Source: Linepithema humile
Lineage: Eukaryota > Arthropoda > Insecta > Hymenoptera > Formicidae
Length of the DNA: 64,000 nucleotides
Direction: 5' to 3'
Assembly: GCF_040581485.1 (NCBI RefSeq)
Contig: NC_090132.1
Span: 18,223,411 to 18,287,410 of the forward strand
Under the pieces are notes generated by a model. The model was not told the DNA's origin. It was given only the letters and a program-made list of their open reading frames with translations, and searched no databases. A program made the translations under genes and the position numbers. This document shows positions 24,950-37,875 of the stretch, piece after piece (within the stretch, counting starts at the first letter, position 1; each line of letters opens with the position of its first letter).

Positions 24950-27900
24950 AATTATACTATTTTTACTACAAAATTATAAAGAAACTGCAAATAAGTCCTG
25001 TTTCGATTTATATCGCTGCTAAATTTAACTTCATCCTTCTCGTTAAATTTTTATTACTGCTAAAGATTTAAAAATCTGAACTAATAAAATTATCATTATA
25101 ATGAATTGCAAAGAATGAGTAGCCTTAAAATACTTGATACTCATCTAATAATATATATTTTGTTTTATATATGTCTCTGTGTGTTTTTTATCAAAGTGCG
25201 CCTCTGTGTGTTTTTATAATTAATAATGATTTTTATAATTGATAATGATGCCCGCAATTATAATGATAAAACTTTAAAATAGCGTAAAATTTCAAATTTG
25301 CCATACAACATTCAAACAGCGTTATAAGTATCATATGCTGTTACCACGCCAGAATGTGAAAATTGGGAATATTGTGACAGAAAGCTCGCATTGTGCGAAT
25401 TCGCGAAATCACCCTGCGGTCAGCGCGGTTAAACCTCAAGTCCACTTTATGTGTGTACATTTCGAGACCAGTAGAGTGTAGGAGGGTTAACTTATCTCGA
25501 GGATTGTTTTTAGCAGCTATATATAGCCACATAAATCTTTCTCCATAATTAATTCTAATTAAAAAAAATTAAAAGTTAGAGAAAAAGTGTGGCATAAGTG
25601 AAAAATGGTGTTTTAAATTCACAAAATCATATAAAATATAATATAAAAAAATAAGATTTGTATAGCTAATTTAATCTCTACTTGTATCTCTATAAAAGTT
25701 AATCAAATGACAGAATAACTGCACTCAATAATCACTCAAACATCGCAAAAAACGGCGGATAGAAATCATCCTGGTAGAATAAGAGAGAATTAGCTCCACC
25801 TGGTAGAATATTTGATCTACTATGAAACTCACGTAAAAGATTTCGACGGTACTTCGCGAGATTTGATAAATAATTTCCTCTCGGGGCGCATAAAATAACA
25901 CATTACATTTTTTAATGTTACCTACATAGCTGCTTCAGTTTTATAAAGTTTTTATTAAAAAAAACTCAGTGATTTCTTTTTAAACAAAAAATGATTAAAT
26001 CGCGGTGATTACGCAAATAGTAACATATTTAGCTAATATATTGAATAGTATATGAGTTCGTATTTTAATAGACATATATGAGTATGATTGTATATTAATA
26101 AGCATGACTTTAAAAAAATTGAAAATAAGCTAAAACTATAATCGCCAGAAACAGGGATAAATAAATCCCATAAAAGAGAAACTGCATAGATTACTGTTTC
26201 GAAGGCGCGTAAGGAAACACGCGCGCATGAAGATCGAAACGTTTTAAGGTCTTTGACGTTCCTAAGGCACTCAGGCCGAGCCATTCTACCGCAAAAGCGA
26301 GATAAACGCCCGGTACAAGCAGAGTGGGGCCCCCGCCAATTCCATATAAAACCGTCTCGCTGCTTCCGGTATATTTATTTCGATGAAAGGCCTCGTGCGG
26401 TAACGGCTCTAGCATTACAGTGACGAGCGCGCCTTACGGAAACAAAAAGACGGAAAAACATCAGAACGAAGGCGTAAAATGTACCCGCCCGTTTGTCGTT
26501 GCGCAAGCAGAATGAAAAAAAACGAGACAACACTGTTAAATCCCGACGACAGTCTCGCTCAAAAGAACGTCGATTGCTTGGCAAAAAATCCTTCATTTAT
26601 TTATGGATAACGATACTTTTTAATTGGATACTGTTCTGTGTTAGAAAACAAAAAGTCTTATAAAAAATCTTAGAAAGCAAATTGCCGACCTTGCCGGTTG
26701 CAAAGCGGAAAGAGACATCAGATGCCAGAATGGTATAATTAACCTAATGTTTTTATCGCTAAGACATTAGTGAATCCTGTGTATTTATTGTTACATGCAA
26801 AATTGATTGCACCGCCATTCAGAAATGCTATAGCCAGGTGAATTAATCCATGTTGCTTTTCAACATTAATTATTGAAACAATAATCGATAAATATATCAT
26901 ATTTTAAAAATGCATAAGAATTGCATGATGCAAAATTCAAGAGAATACTGTGATTAAATTGTTTAAATATTAAAAAGGATTATATATTGCTGCGGTGTAC
27001 TCAAAGATGCTCTTTACCTGGAGTAAATTTCCATTTCTGCCTAGCAATATAAAGCACAACAATTGAATACGAGTCAAACATATGGATAAACAGAAAGACT
27101 TACATTGTAGCCGCACGTAAGCAATGAGTTCTCTGTTTGACAGCGCGATCCTCCAAGCTTGTGCGAGAGTGCCTATTCGTCCTGCTTTATTCTACCCTCT
27201 TGACCAGGTGTGCAGACGTTTGGTACAACTTTCTTATTTAGACACGTATTCGGCCAAGTGGATCTGTAAGAAAACACGGGTCGCTCAGAATTTACGCTGA
27301 CATACACTTGTGCGCAAATAAAAGTTTGCAGTTCAAAGAAGATGTTCAAGCGCCAAAGAATGTAGCCATACTTGACGAGCTTTAACTTCGAGCGATAATC
27401 GTGAAGTGGCTTTAAGGTGAGAATTCGCTCGTAAATTGTATTTACAACAAAATGCAAAACTGGTGAACTAGTAACGCAAATCTTGCTATACATAATTTAT
27501 GTGAGTTCCTCTCTGCTAATCTGGATGCAATATTTAAAGCACTGCTTGTAAATAATTTTATATATTTTCAATGTATATTTTAACACGATGTAGCTTAATA
27601 TTGCTATGCAAGAGAAAATGCAAAAAGAAATTTTCTTTTAATTACTATTAATTCTGATATCAGGTGCAATTCGACTACATTAAAAAATTACATTTATTTA
27701 AAAAAAAAATAACTTGCAATATTTATATAAGAAAATAAAATAAAATAATTTTTAAATGTTTTAAATGTTTGATGTATGTAAAATTTCGCGGAATTACAAT
27801 AATATAATCTTTTATTTAATTACATAAATGTGTTATTTCTCTCAAAAATATATGCACACTCAATAATTGCAGAGAGTAGATTGTAAAAAAAGGATGAAAT

Positions 27901-28070
27901 ATACAAGTGATATTTAAATCATAAATCAAATAGAAAAAGTTAACAGAGTCTACAATTCAGATGTATATAATATAATTATATTCCATTCATTTCAGAGCGT
28001 CTTATCATATATTTCTTATAAAATAGTCAATGCAAAGAACTGATTGTCCTCGTAGAATAAAATTGATGTT
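24950..28070. other. Noncoding, AT-rich, with a CpG-richer block
   Basis: The CpG-richer block is 26,190-26,600, containing tccatataaaacc, which is TATA-like. No exon could be defined. A short tandem (ctctgtgtgttttt) lies near 25,180-25,216. Confidence 0.45.
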
Positions 28071-28079
28071 GTCAATGGA

Positions 28080-28400
28080 AGCGGTACATACGGAAATGTG
28101 ACGAAGAAATTTTGGATTCGCGTCGACGACGACGACGCGAGCGTAAGTAAGGTGACTTGTCGCACGCGTGTTCCCTGACAAATCGCGCGGCGAAATCCGT
28201 GATTTTAAAATGCAGCTGTTCCGCGCACGTGCGCGGCATAAACGGCGACATTATATGCGCAATGGATGTCTTGGTGTGTGCAACATGCAGGCACACGTGC
28301 GCCCGTCGCGCGGCATAGGTGAAGTTTTACGCTGGCCGCGCGACGTATAACCGCGCACGATCGGATACACGAAGAGAGACTCTATTGTTCGTCGTATCTC
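28080..28400. promoter_or_regulatory. CpG-rich island with paired CACGTG sites and GC palindromes
   Basis: It contains a 16-bp perfect palindrome centred on CACGTG (28221-28236), a second CACGTG at 28294-28299, a repeated gcgcggcata word, and GC-rich arms 28296-28313 and 28336-28359 that pair around a 22-base loop. CACGTG is the E-box core bound by bHLH proteins. No protein-coding exon was recognised, so an enhancer or promoter is more likely. Confidence 0.4.
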
Positions 28401-31400
28401 GCCGACAGCACGCGCAGGATTTCTCATAAACGAACAGGTTGTCCGCATAAGTGAATTTCCGCCGATAAATTTGTTCAAAGGTTGCTTTCGAGAAACCATC
28501 GTGTAAATCATAACACGATGTAAAAGAGGAATGAAATGGAAATCTTTGAAAAGAGTGGTGTTAAATGATTCAGAATAATCCGATATTTCCGATCTTTCTT
28601 TTATGATGTACGTAATTGTGATTGCAGAAATAGTTGATAAAGAATAATACTTAAAAATTTATATTTCTTATATAAATAAAATACTTTTGTAAAACAATTC
28701 TACATAAATTTTTTAAAGTGTTTAAGTCAGTTAAATCCTATAATTACGTAAAATTTATTATAAATGTTTCATTACTGCAGAACAATAAAGAAAAATATCA
28801 CGGATAAAACCAACTGAGATTTTTAAAACATTCAAAGCAATTTCTCTGTAGGAACAGCAAATCATTTTTGTCTCTTCACTTTGCACGCTTTTATCTTTTA
28901 CCGGAAAAATAGCGCGGACGTGAAAATGTAAAAGACTACGAGTAGTAACAGTTCTAGGGTCATTTCTGACGTTTACAAAACATTTCGCTCAAAATAAAAG
29001 GTAGCACAAGCGATCTTGCGCTTTTATAAAAGTTAGTTACATTCAAATCGCCAAATATTAGCTCAGAAAGAAGACAAATTTGCTCCTCGCAAAGTTTTGC
29101 TCGAGCGTATTTTCTTCGGAAAGTGTCTAGTATGTAGTCTAAATTTAATACGCTTTGTGGTTAATAAAGCGGATGTACTACACGTATAACACGCGTAGAT
29201 ATATCCCAAGTTAATTACATAATATTTTCCTGCTTTAGCATAATCCTGAATTGCAGATTAGCGTCTTACAACGTCGATCAACACTAACTTACAGCACGTA
29301 CAATCTAATTTTAATATTTTAGCAATTAAAGCGGATGATCCATCAAGAGAGAATAGTAGTCTGCAAATTTCTTAAAATCTGTAAACTGATTTACATTATT
29401 TATAAAAAAAATCAACGCTCGATAAAGTGATGCTAGACTCGTGACATTTGACTTTACAAAATATTAGTCGGTAATATTTAAAAAATACAGAATTGGCCAA
29501 TTCTAAATAATACTGTGATATTCATATCGTTTTCTTATCTCATCAAAGTTTCATTGAGTGAGAAGGCTATATAAAACGCGTCAATGTTTTCGATAAACAG
29601 TACAGTGAATTTATATGTATATGCATATCTGCCGTATCATTATAAAGCAGAGAGAATTTATAAGACGCATATGATTATTAATGATATTAACATGTTTAAA
29701 AAATATCCATTGTTTAAATTCTCTTTTAAGATTTTGAATAACAAATCCATGACAAAAATTCTAACAAAAGATAAGAAAGCCGTGTTTTTACTACCACGCA
29801 TTTATACTTTAATATAGAAGATTACTAATGAACTTGTGATTCTGTGCGCTACAATAATGCAATCGTTCGATGAAATAAAACTGAATAAAGAGAAAACGAA
29901 TATTCAAGGCGCTACGTGTGTGCACTCGTAGTACTACAGGATTTGCGGTTTCTAGATTCACTTCGTTAACAAGTCGATTCATAATAAAGAACATCCGTTC
30001 TTTTTTATGTTGAAAGCATTCATCATCTCGATTAAATTTCTCTGGGAATAAGGAATCACTTAAGTGAGTGCGAACACTAAAAATTGCTAATGAACGCGGG
30101 TCGATTTCGCGACGTCATTTCTCTGACTACCCTTTCGTGAAAATCGTGCTCAATGCACCTGGCCGACAGTGTCCTGAATATTTCACGTTTCGGCTGAGAC
30201 GAGTAATGGGACGTAGATGTAATAAAGTACATAATGTGACAACACGAAAAGTCGGATTACACGTATACCTACATACATTACATTTTCCATTTCTCATAAT
30301 TAAAATGCTCAAAGCAGTTTACTTAATTCGTTTGCAGTTTTTTATGATGAATAATATACTAAATCTAACGATTACATTTTAAGTAATAATAATAATTATT
30401 TAATCATAGATACTGTGTTATTAAACTAACAAGTATCATTGTGCCTTTTATGAATATTATCGTCTTTACATGTTCATGACAATTTTGCATAATTCTAAAA
30501 TATATTTTTCCAGATTTTTATTGTGAAAATATATAAATAAATATGCTCAAAACATGATGTCTTCAAATACTTGAATGGCTATAATCTGTAATATAGCTTG
30601 TAATAATTTATTTTTTAATATTAAAATATTAAGAAATGTTACGCAAATATAGTTATTTTAAACACCTTAAGATTTTTGCTAAAGCTGTTTCAGCTATAAA
30701 ATGACCGCGTAACGTAGAGCAAACTTACAAAAATCCGTGAGAAACTTCGAAGTCTGGTAGGTTACGCCGCCTTGGACTAATTTCCAACTTCTCGACAAAG
30801 TTTCTAGTGACAAATTATCCTGCACGAAAATGGAGTACCACTCAAGATTCAACGAGAAATTTTATTACTCGCGATACTGTAGTGAACGGCATAAAGAGAC
30901 AAAAGGCGTGGAGTAAAAGATGAAAGATTGTATATATATATATATATATATATATACACGTATATAGAATAGTTCACAAACGCATAAACGCTGTAATGTT
31001 TGCGATAACCAAGTGATAATATGAAACAATTCGACAAAACTATCATTACTTCAAGCAATACATCTCAGTTATTGTGCTGAAACTAATATCACCAAAGCAC
31101 CGTACTATGACATTGTATGTATCTTAAACGTATCATTTGCATAAACGTTAATGCAAGTACTGGAAAATGAAAGCAATTTATAAGCTTATAACAAAGTCTA
31201 AAATCACAAAGTTTAAAGTGAGATTAATAATTTAGATATAAACTATTTTTTGTATATAATAATTGCTAGTTATATTAAATTTTCCAGAATGTAAATTGTA
31301 CTAAGTTACTTTATCTTATATACGTCTTATTTTTAATTTAGATTTTATATAGAATATTCTATTTTTTAATGTGCTAAGACCAAATAAAAAAGACGTTTAT

Positions 31401-33370
31401 TTTCAATTAGCATAAAATAGTAAAGGAACGTCAATCTGCTGAAGGAATTGTAACACAGTATATAAATTTCGTTTTCGAAAATGAACTTTAGATACAAAAT
31501 TTATTTAATTCAAGCTATAAACCAGAAATGGGATCATCTTACATTGCACTGGCTTGTCTCGTGCGTCGACGGAAGTCAAAGCACGAACCAATCATGGCAC
31601 CTAGTGAATCGAGTTTTGGGCCAACGACGATGTTCCCATAATTTGATTTTCGTAAACGAGTTCCGTGCCAATTGACTTTGTATTAGTCTCATTAACTTTA
31701 CATTTATCAATTTCTTGCATACATATAATAAATTATATTGCAAAAATTTTTTGAAAATTATAGATTATATAACTATAGATTATTATACGTTAATTACATT
31801 ATACTAAAATTCATTATGTTGCTTAAATTTGTAATATAATTATATTTTATATATTATTAAAACGATAGATAATAATATATTTAATAGATAATAATCCAAA
31901 TGCTAAATATAAGAAACTCGTGTGTCTTGACATTTGCTCAACTATAAATAAATTTCATTTGCATAATTTCTCATTTCGTATTATTTACTATATATCGGTA
32001 ACATTAATTATATTACGGGATAATGTCGTAAGTGAAATAAGTTATTTTCGTCTTCCAATATTTCACTATTCACGCTACACATACCGTCGCCAAGGCAATA
32101 CATCTTAAATTGTAAAATCAAATATTTATTGGATACCCGAATCCCTCCCCGCTAAGCTCGTCAGATGTACATCACGTTTCCACGACGAAAACTGCCCCCG
32201 AGCCTCGCCAAAGTAACGGAAAATAATCTAAGCGAAATAATTTCTCGTCGATCTGGATCGAAAGCCAGTTACCGTGCAGCAGCTTTCAGGTTAAAGATCT
32301 CGTTCGGCGCGCGAGCCGCGACAAAAAGTCGTTGTGAGTAGTGGATCGATGCCACAGCAGCGACAGCGTGGCTCCAGCCACGGCGGCAGACATCGTCGTT
32401 TCGTATGTATATACAGGGACGTACACAGCTTCATACCGTCGTTCCTCCATCGCCATTCCCATTCCTGCGATCTCCTCCTCATCCCCATCTACCATCCACC
32501 CTCGTCCCTGTTCACAAACCACCCCTTTACCCGCGGGCCTCGCGGCCTCTCCGATCCCTACCCATCATCCCTACACTCCCTGCATCATTCGCCTCTGGGC
32601 GCTTTAATACGACAGCCTCATGGCCTGTACTTATGAGACTGGAATCCACATTTTCACAAAATATTACTTCCAGTTGAAAAAATATATTATAAGAAATGGC
32701 TCATGTGTTTAGATTCGCGTGATAAACGACCACGTGTATGTGGCAAATAAAAAAATCATTTTAAAAAGTTGTAAAAGAGTTAGTATTAAATATTTAACTT
32801 TTGCTTTAGTATTATTATTGGCGCTATTTAGCACAAAAAATATTTGACGTTTTATGCTGTTGGAGAAATAAAATTTACACAGTAATCATGGATTGTTTTG
32901 CAGATCTTTGAGAAAATATGTACAGGATTATCATAAGCCATTGAGTCCATCTCGACACAGGATGCAAATGGCTAATGAATAATTTCGCCTGCGGAAGGGT
33001 TTACTAGCGTAAACCGGAGCAGACTGGCTTTAGCATCGATGTCCGATTGTAATATATTACATGAGCTACATTATAGCATATATGAATTTGTTCTAGCGTA
33101 TTTACCATTTTCGCACTTCTCCCTTTATTTACCATTATGAAAATTCTTCGTTTTTCGCGACTGAGTAATTAAAATAAAGTATACATAATTTTATTTTATG
33201 TAATTATATCAGAAATTCACACATGATTTAGTACATCCAAACAGATGTATTTAATAATCCACAAATAATTTAAACAACTTCATTAATTTAGTTTTATCAT
33301 TTTGTAACAAGCAAATATCAGTGTATACATATAGCTTCTTCACTGCCCTATAAAATGCATCTTTTATGAT
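28401..33370. other. Noncoding, AT-rich, with two CpG-richer blocks
   Basis: Blocks at 31,530-31,680 and 32,130-32,640 are GC-richer. The second has overlapping frames on both strands that are low in complexity (Ser, Pro, His, Arg) and not recognisable. Confidence 0.45.
30930..30955. repeat. TA microsatellite
   Basis: Thirteen uninterrupted TA units. Confidence 0.9.
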
Positions 33371-34955
33371 AAATTACTCACCGTATCGTTGCTCTGCTGT
33401 CGCACGACGCCTCCTAGACCTCCTCCTCCTCTCAGCGATCCTTAAAGACACTCACACGCGTACCCGAATGCAAAAATCACGCGATTTAAACGGCACTCCC
33501 GACGTTGCAAGCGAATCGAACCAAACATTGCGACGTTACGTGCGAATTCCGTTCGCGTTTCAGACACACAACCGCATTTACTAATTGGAGCACAATTCTT
33601 TCATAATAGAGGACGGAAAGTAAACTCGCAGAAGGTATAATTTGACGTTTCGAACTCGCGTGAAACTATTGCGGCACTCCCGACGCGCATTTTGTTATAT
33701 TACGACAGAACGAATATATTTTGTAGCACCGATTACGCGCACAAAGTTGATCTGTAAAATAACAAAATAAATGCAGATTAGTGTTTGAAATAATTAATAT
33801 TTATAAAATAATTACTGCGCACATTAAACTTTATATTCGTCTATTTATGCACACGTCTAAACAAAGAATTAAAATTTTCAAAAATATATTTTTTGAATAA
33901 AGAAAAAAGTTTAATTAGTTGAAATAATAATATGTAAAAAATTTCTAAAAATGGTGAATATTAATTTACTATTATAAATATTTTACTAAATATTTAAAGT
34001 ATTTTAAATATTTTATATGCGCTACATTATATAATATTTTATATACAATATTTTGCGAATAACAAATAAATGAATTATTGCTTACCGTAAAGTTGCTCCG
34101 CCGGCGCCCGATGCTCCTCCTGAGCCTCCTCCTCCTCTCAGTGGTCCTTCGAAGCACTCACATTGAATCTCACGCGTTCGCGGCGCATGCATTGCTCGCA
34201 TGCGTACCTGAATACAAAAGTCGCGCGATACTTAAACGGCACTCCCGACATCACAGGCGAATCAAACCGAATTGTCCAAGCTGTGACGTTACGCGCGAAT
34301 TCCGTCCGCGTTTCAGACGACCACATTTACCAATTGGGGCACGATTCTCTCAAAACAGAAGGCAAAGGTAAGCTCGAAGAAGATGAGGTGATTAGTCATC
34401 CAATCAGCCGACTAGATACAAGGCATCTGAAAAGCAATCGGTAGCGTTTGACTAACTCCGGTAGCCGTCCTCGACTACCTTCGACAGTCCGGCTATCTGT
34501 ACAACTAGCGCGCTGCACGTAGAACCGAAGATTGCCCTGCCGTAGTCGAGATTTTATGATTGAAACCGACCTTTCCCTCCCCCGAGCCAAGCCTAAAGTC
34601 AAAAAAAATCGTGTCCCAATATTTGTCATACAACAAAAATGCGTTCATCTATAGATTCGCTATAACTCTCGGCATTAACGGCACTCCCAACGCGCATTTT
34701 GTTATACTATACGACGGAACGAATATATTTCGTAGCACCGATTACGCGCACAAAGTTGATCTGTAAAATAAAAAAATAAATGCAGATTAGTGTTTGAAAT
34801 AATTCATATTTATAAAATAATTACTGCGCACATTAAACTTTATATTCGTCTATTTACGCACACGTCTAAACAAAGAATTAAAGTTTTCAAAAATATATTT
34901 TTTGAATAAAGAAAAGTTTAATTAGTTGAAATAATAATATGTAAAAAATTTACAT
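33371..34955. repeat. Tandem cluster of copies related to the palindrome arms
   Basis: Shared blocks recur: a (c)accg...gttgctc...cctcctcctcctctcag segment at about 33,376-33,440 and 34,082-34,142, followed in each copy by cactcac-type, cgcgat...aaacggcactcccgac and cgcgaattccgt blocks. A block ggcactccc...gcgcattttgttata...agttgatctgtaaaat recurs at about 33,674 and 34,680, and the following 200 bp (33,744-33,945 and 34,752-34,950) is nearly identical. The same blocks appear in the left arm of the 4618-6612 palindrome, for example near 4690-4710 and 5027-5155. No coding capacity was recognised. It looks like a partial tandem array of a dispersed repeat. Confidence 0.8.
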
Positions 34956-35978
34956 TATAATGACATCCGAAACAACATTATAGTTATATAAGTTATACTA
35001 TAACGCTTAATTTAATAATAATACTTATAATGAATGTAAAATAACAAGGAATGTTATAAAATGACATATTTTTCAGTCATATGTCACAAATATTCATTCT
35101 TAATTGGAGTGTCATATGTGACTGAAATAAGTATTATGAATGCTGAGATATGAGTGAATAATAAATATTAAAAGTTAAAATGAAAAAAGCCAAGAAAAAC
35201 ACACTCCGAATAGGTGCATCTAGAATACGTCTTGTACGACAAAGCATAAATTTCGAATGCACTGTGTTTTGCACGGCTTGATTTATTACTATTTGTACAG
35301 AGGCCTTTTATATAAGGTACTTGAGGATCTCTCGTTTAGCGAAGCGCATCAAGAAGAAAGCCATTGTAGTTTGTAATATCGAGAAAAGTTTGGCTAGAAA
35401 GCGTCTCGAATCGATCAAAGCTCTCGAATTGCAGTATATATATCTTGCCAGAATTATACTACCATCGACTAACTTTTTCTTATTGTTGGAACACAAATAA
35501 TCGTATATAAATCGTATTATAAAATTTGCTCGACAAACTAAACTGCTCGACTAGCAAAAAAGATCCACATAAACATAATAAATTTCAACGTTCTGCAAAA
35601 TTCAGAAGAAAAATAAAAACTCGCGCAGTTGTAACAATTTTTCACATCACACAATGTTACAATTACACTTTTATAACATTGTAATATAATTAACAAAAGT
35701 TGAAACAAGTTAAAAAAATTAGAAAAGTTATAAAGTTACTTTGCAGATTAAAAACCGTGCTTTCTATAACATTAAATATTATAAATTTTCATAAATTATA
35801 TTTTACGCATTAAATATTGAAGCATTATTAGCCTCCCATTCCCCTTTTTATTTTTAGGGTGAAGAGTCTTAAAAATAAAATTCTACTATGGATGCGAATA
35901 ATATTCGCTATGTAGTTGATGATCACACAATACGTTCCTTTTGAAGATTAATATGTTTTAATAAAAAAATTAATAAAC

Positions 35979-36028
<50 letters not shown>

Positions 36029-36037
36029 AGAAAGAGA
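35979..36037. repeat. GA microsatellite
   Basis: Long purine tract, mostly AG units with A insertions. GAGA-type tracts can bind GAGA factor in insects; no gene was recognised beside it. Confidence 0.9.
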
Positions 36038-36182
36038 ATAGAACAATTCCATTGTAATCTTATAATATTGTTAACTTGAAAGCAAAGATGCTGTCTGAAA
36101 TTAATCGCATTGTCATGCTCCTTATCACCCGCTGTAATGCACTGACGTTCGATCGTTGTAATGTATTGTTTTTACTAAGCCG

Positions 36183-36227
36183 ATATATATATATATATAT
36201 ATATATGTTTCAATACATATATATATA
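36183..36227. repeat. TA microsatellite, interrupted
   Basis: Two TA runs (36183-36206, 36216-36227) flank a short unique spacer. Confidence 0.85.
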
Positions 36228-37759
36228 ATTTGATCTAATATTACTCATGCCGGTTGGTTCGCGGAAACGTGATCGCCGTGTGGATTCGTCTCCAAGTGAC
36301 GACGAGTGAATACGATCTGCAGTTTCATCCGAGCCTGGCCACTCTCTATTACGTCTGCAGCGCGCCGAGAGAAGACGCGTTGGGAATAGGATGTAACCCA
36401 CATTCCGAAATGTTACATCTTCCTCGAACGTCTCGGCCCGGCGTGGGTGTCTTTCGTAAGGCGCGTTCAATGTTATCTCGCCTAGTAACATCTAGTTACA
36501 GAGGACATCACAAGGATGATTAGAAGTGCGCGGCTTAGTTCCGTTTATTTCATACACGAATTCGTCGAAAATCCTCGCTGCAACATCGAAAATCTTAGGG
36601 GGGAAAAAAACTTTTTATCGGTGGATTTATCTTCTCAATATTAATAGATATATGTACTCACAAATTCCAACTCAATTTCTGATCAATCATCAAATATCAA
36701 TTTACTAATTTTCACACAAATACGTTATCTCTTCAAATTACAGCAGAAAAATAGATTTGTCGTTATTATTGATGCGAAGAAAATGCATTCGTGCTGCCTT
36801 TCCTACACTGGAGTTATTTTCAAAGTCCCGCAAGTACATTTGAGAGTTAAATGAGATGTTAAACGCAGAGGTGAATGTGCCGAGTAATTGCGATTTATCT
36901 CTTCACCACGATTTGTTTCAGGACAGAATACAATTTCATAGTTACGCTATTTAACAAAGAATGCATCCCTTGCTAAGAATTTTCGCATCTATTCGTCGTA
37001 TCTGTCACTCTTTCTCTCTTTCTCTGCGATTATGCAGCATGAAAAATATATAAAAACAATTTTTCAATGTATTATCTTATGATTGCTCAATAAAAATTGT
37101 ACAGATGCCAAAGAAAAAATTGTTAATTGTTTTTGATGCAAAACAATACGAAGTATACGGAGAAATGTATGATAAATCGAGGGCTATTTTCATCACGAGG
37201 CTATTCTGATCAAAAGAGAAAAGGACTATTATGCATCAGTGTATGGTCACTTCACACGATCAGCGACAGTATAAAGGTATAATAAATGGATGGATCATTT
37301 TTAACTAAATTTAGCTCTGACATTTGTTTGATCAAAATAATCCCGTGATCATAAATGATCACTCCGATTTATTAGCAACAAAAAAAATGAAAAAAATAAG
37401 AAGATTATTAATAAACAACAAGCTAAATGGATCTCAGTTTTGCCTTAATTCCAGTCTAGACTTAAAATACTCGAGTGAAAAAATATTCCATGAGGCAGAC
37501 GACTGTAGCAAAAGCACCTCTTACAAAATAAATATCTAGCTTTCCAAAAAACAAATTTTCCGAATAATCCCTATATCCTTCTTTTTTTAGAACAAGTTAC
37601 ACATCATCATATTAGATCATAAAATTAATACGTGTCTAATAATTCATATTTTATAAATCTTATCACATATTCATAAAGTGTGACTTCCACTGCAAATAGC
37701 GTGCAAACGCTCTTTCATACTTCTGACTGATCATTTCATACATCATTATAATGCAGAAA

Positions 37760-37875
37760 CGTAATTAAAAAATAATGTAATTAAATAAACTATTTAATTA
37801 GATTATTTTTTTACTTAATTACAACATTTTACAATAATTACATTATTTTTTTATTTAATTACAATATTTAAATGG
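37760..37875. repeat. AT-rich direct and inverted repeats of taattaaataa type
   Basis: Gtaattaaa/ttacttaattac blocks recur in both orientations, including a 10-bp arm palindrome (taattaaata...tatttaatta). It looks like slippage-derived or small mobile-element DNA. Confidence 0.5.

Noticed and set aside
32286..32677. Frames of up to about 100 residues on both strands
   Set aside because: Low-complexity Ser/Pro/His/Arg content, mutually overlapping, with no recognisable motif.
36247..36309. Short plus-strand start MPVGSRKRDRRVDSSPSDDE with a donor-like gtgaat
   Set aside because: The donor is weak, the frame stops at once, and no continuing exon or promoter was found.
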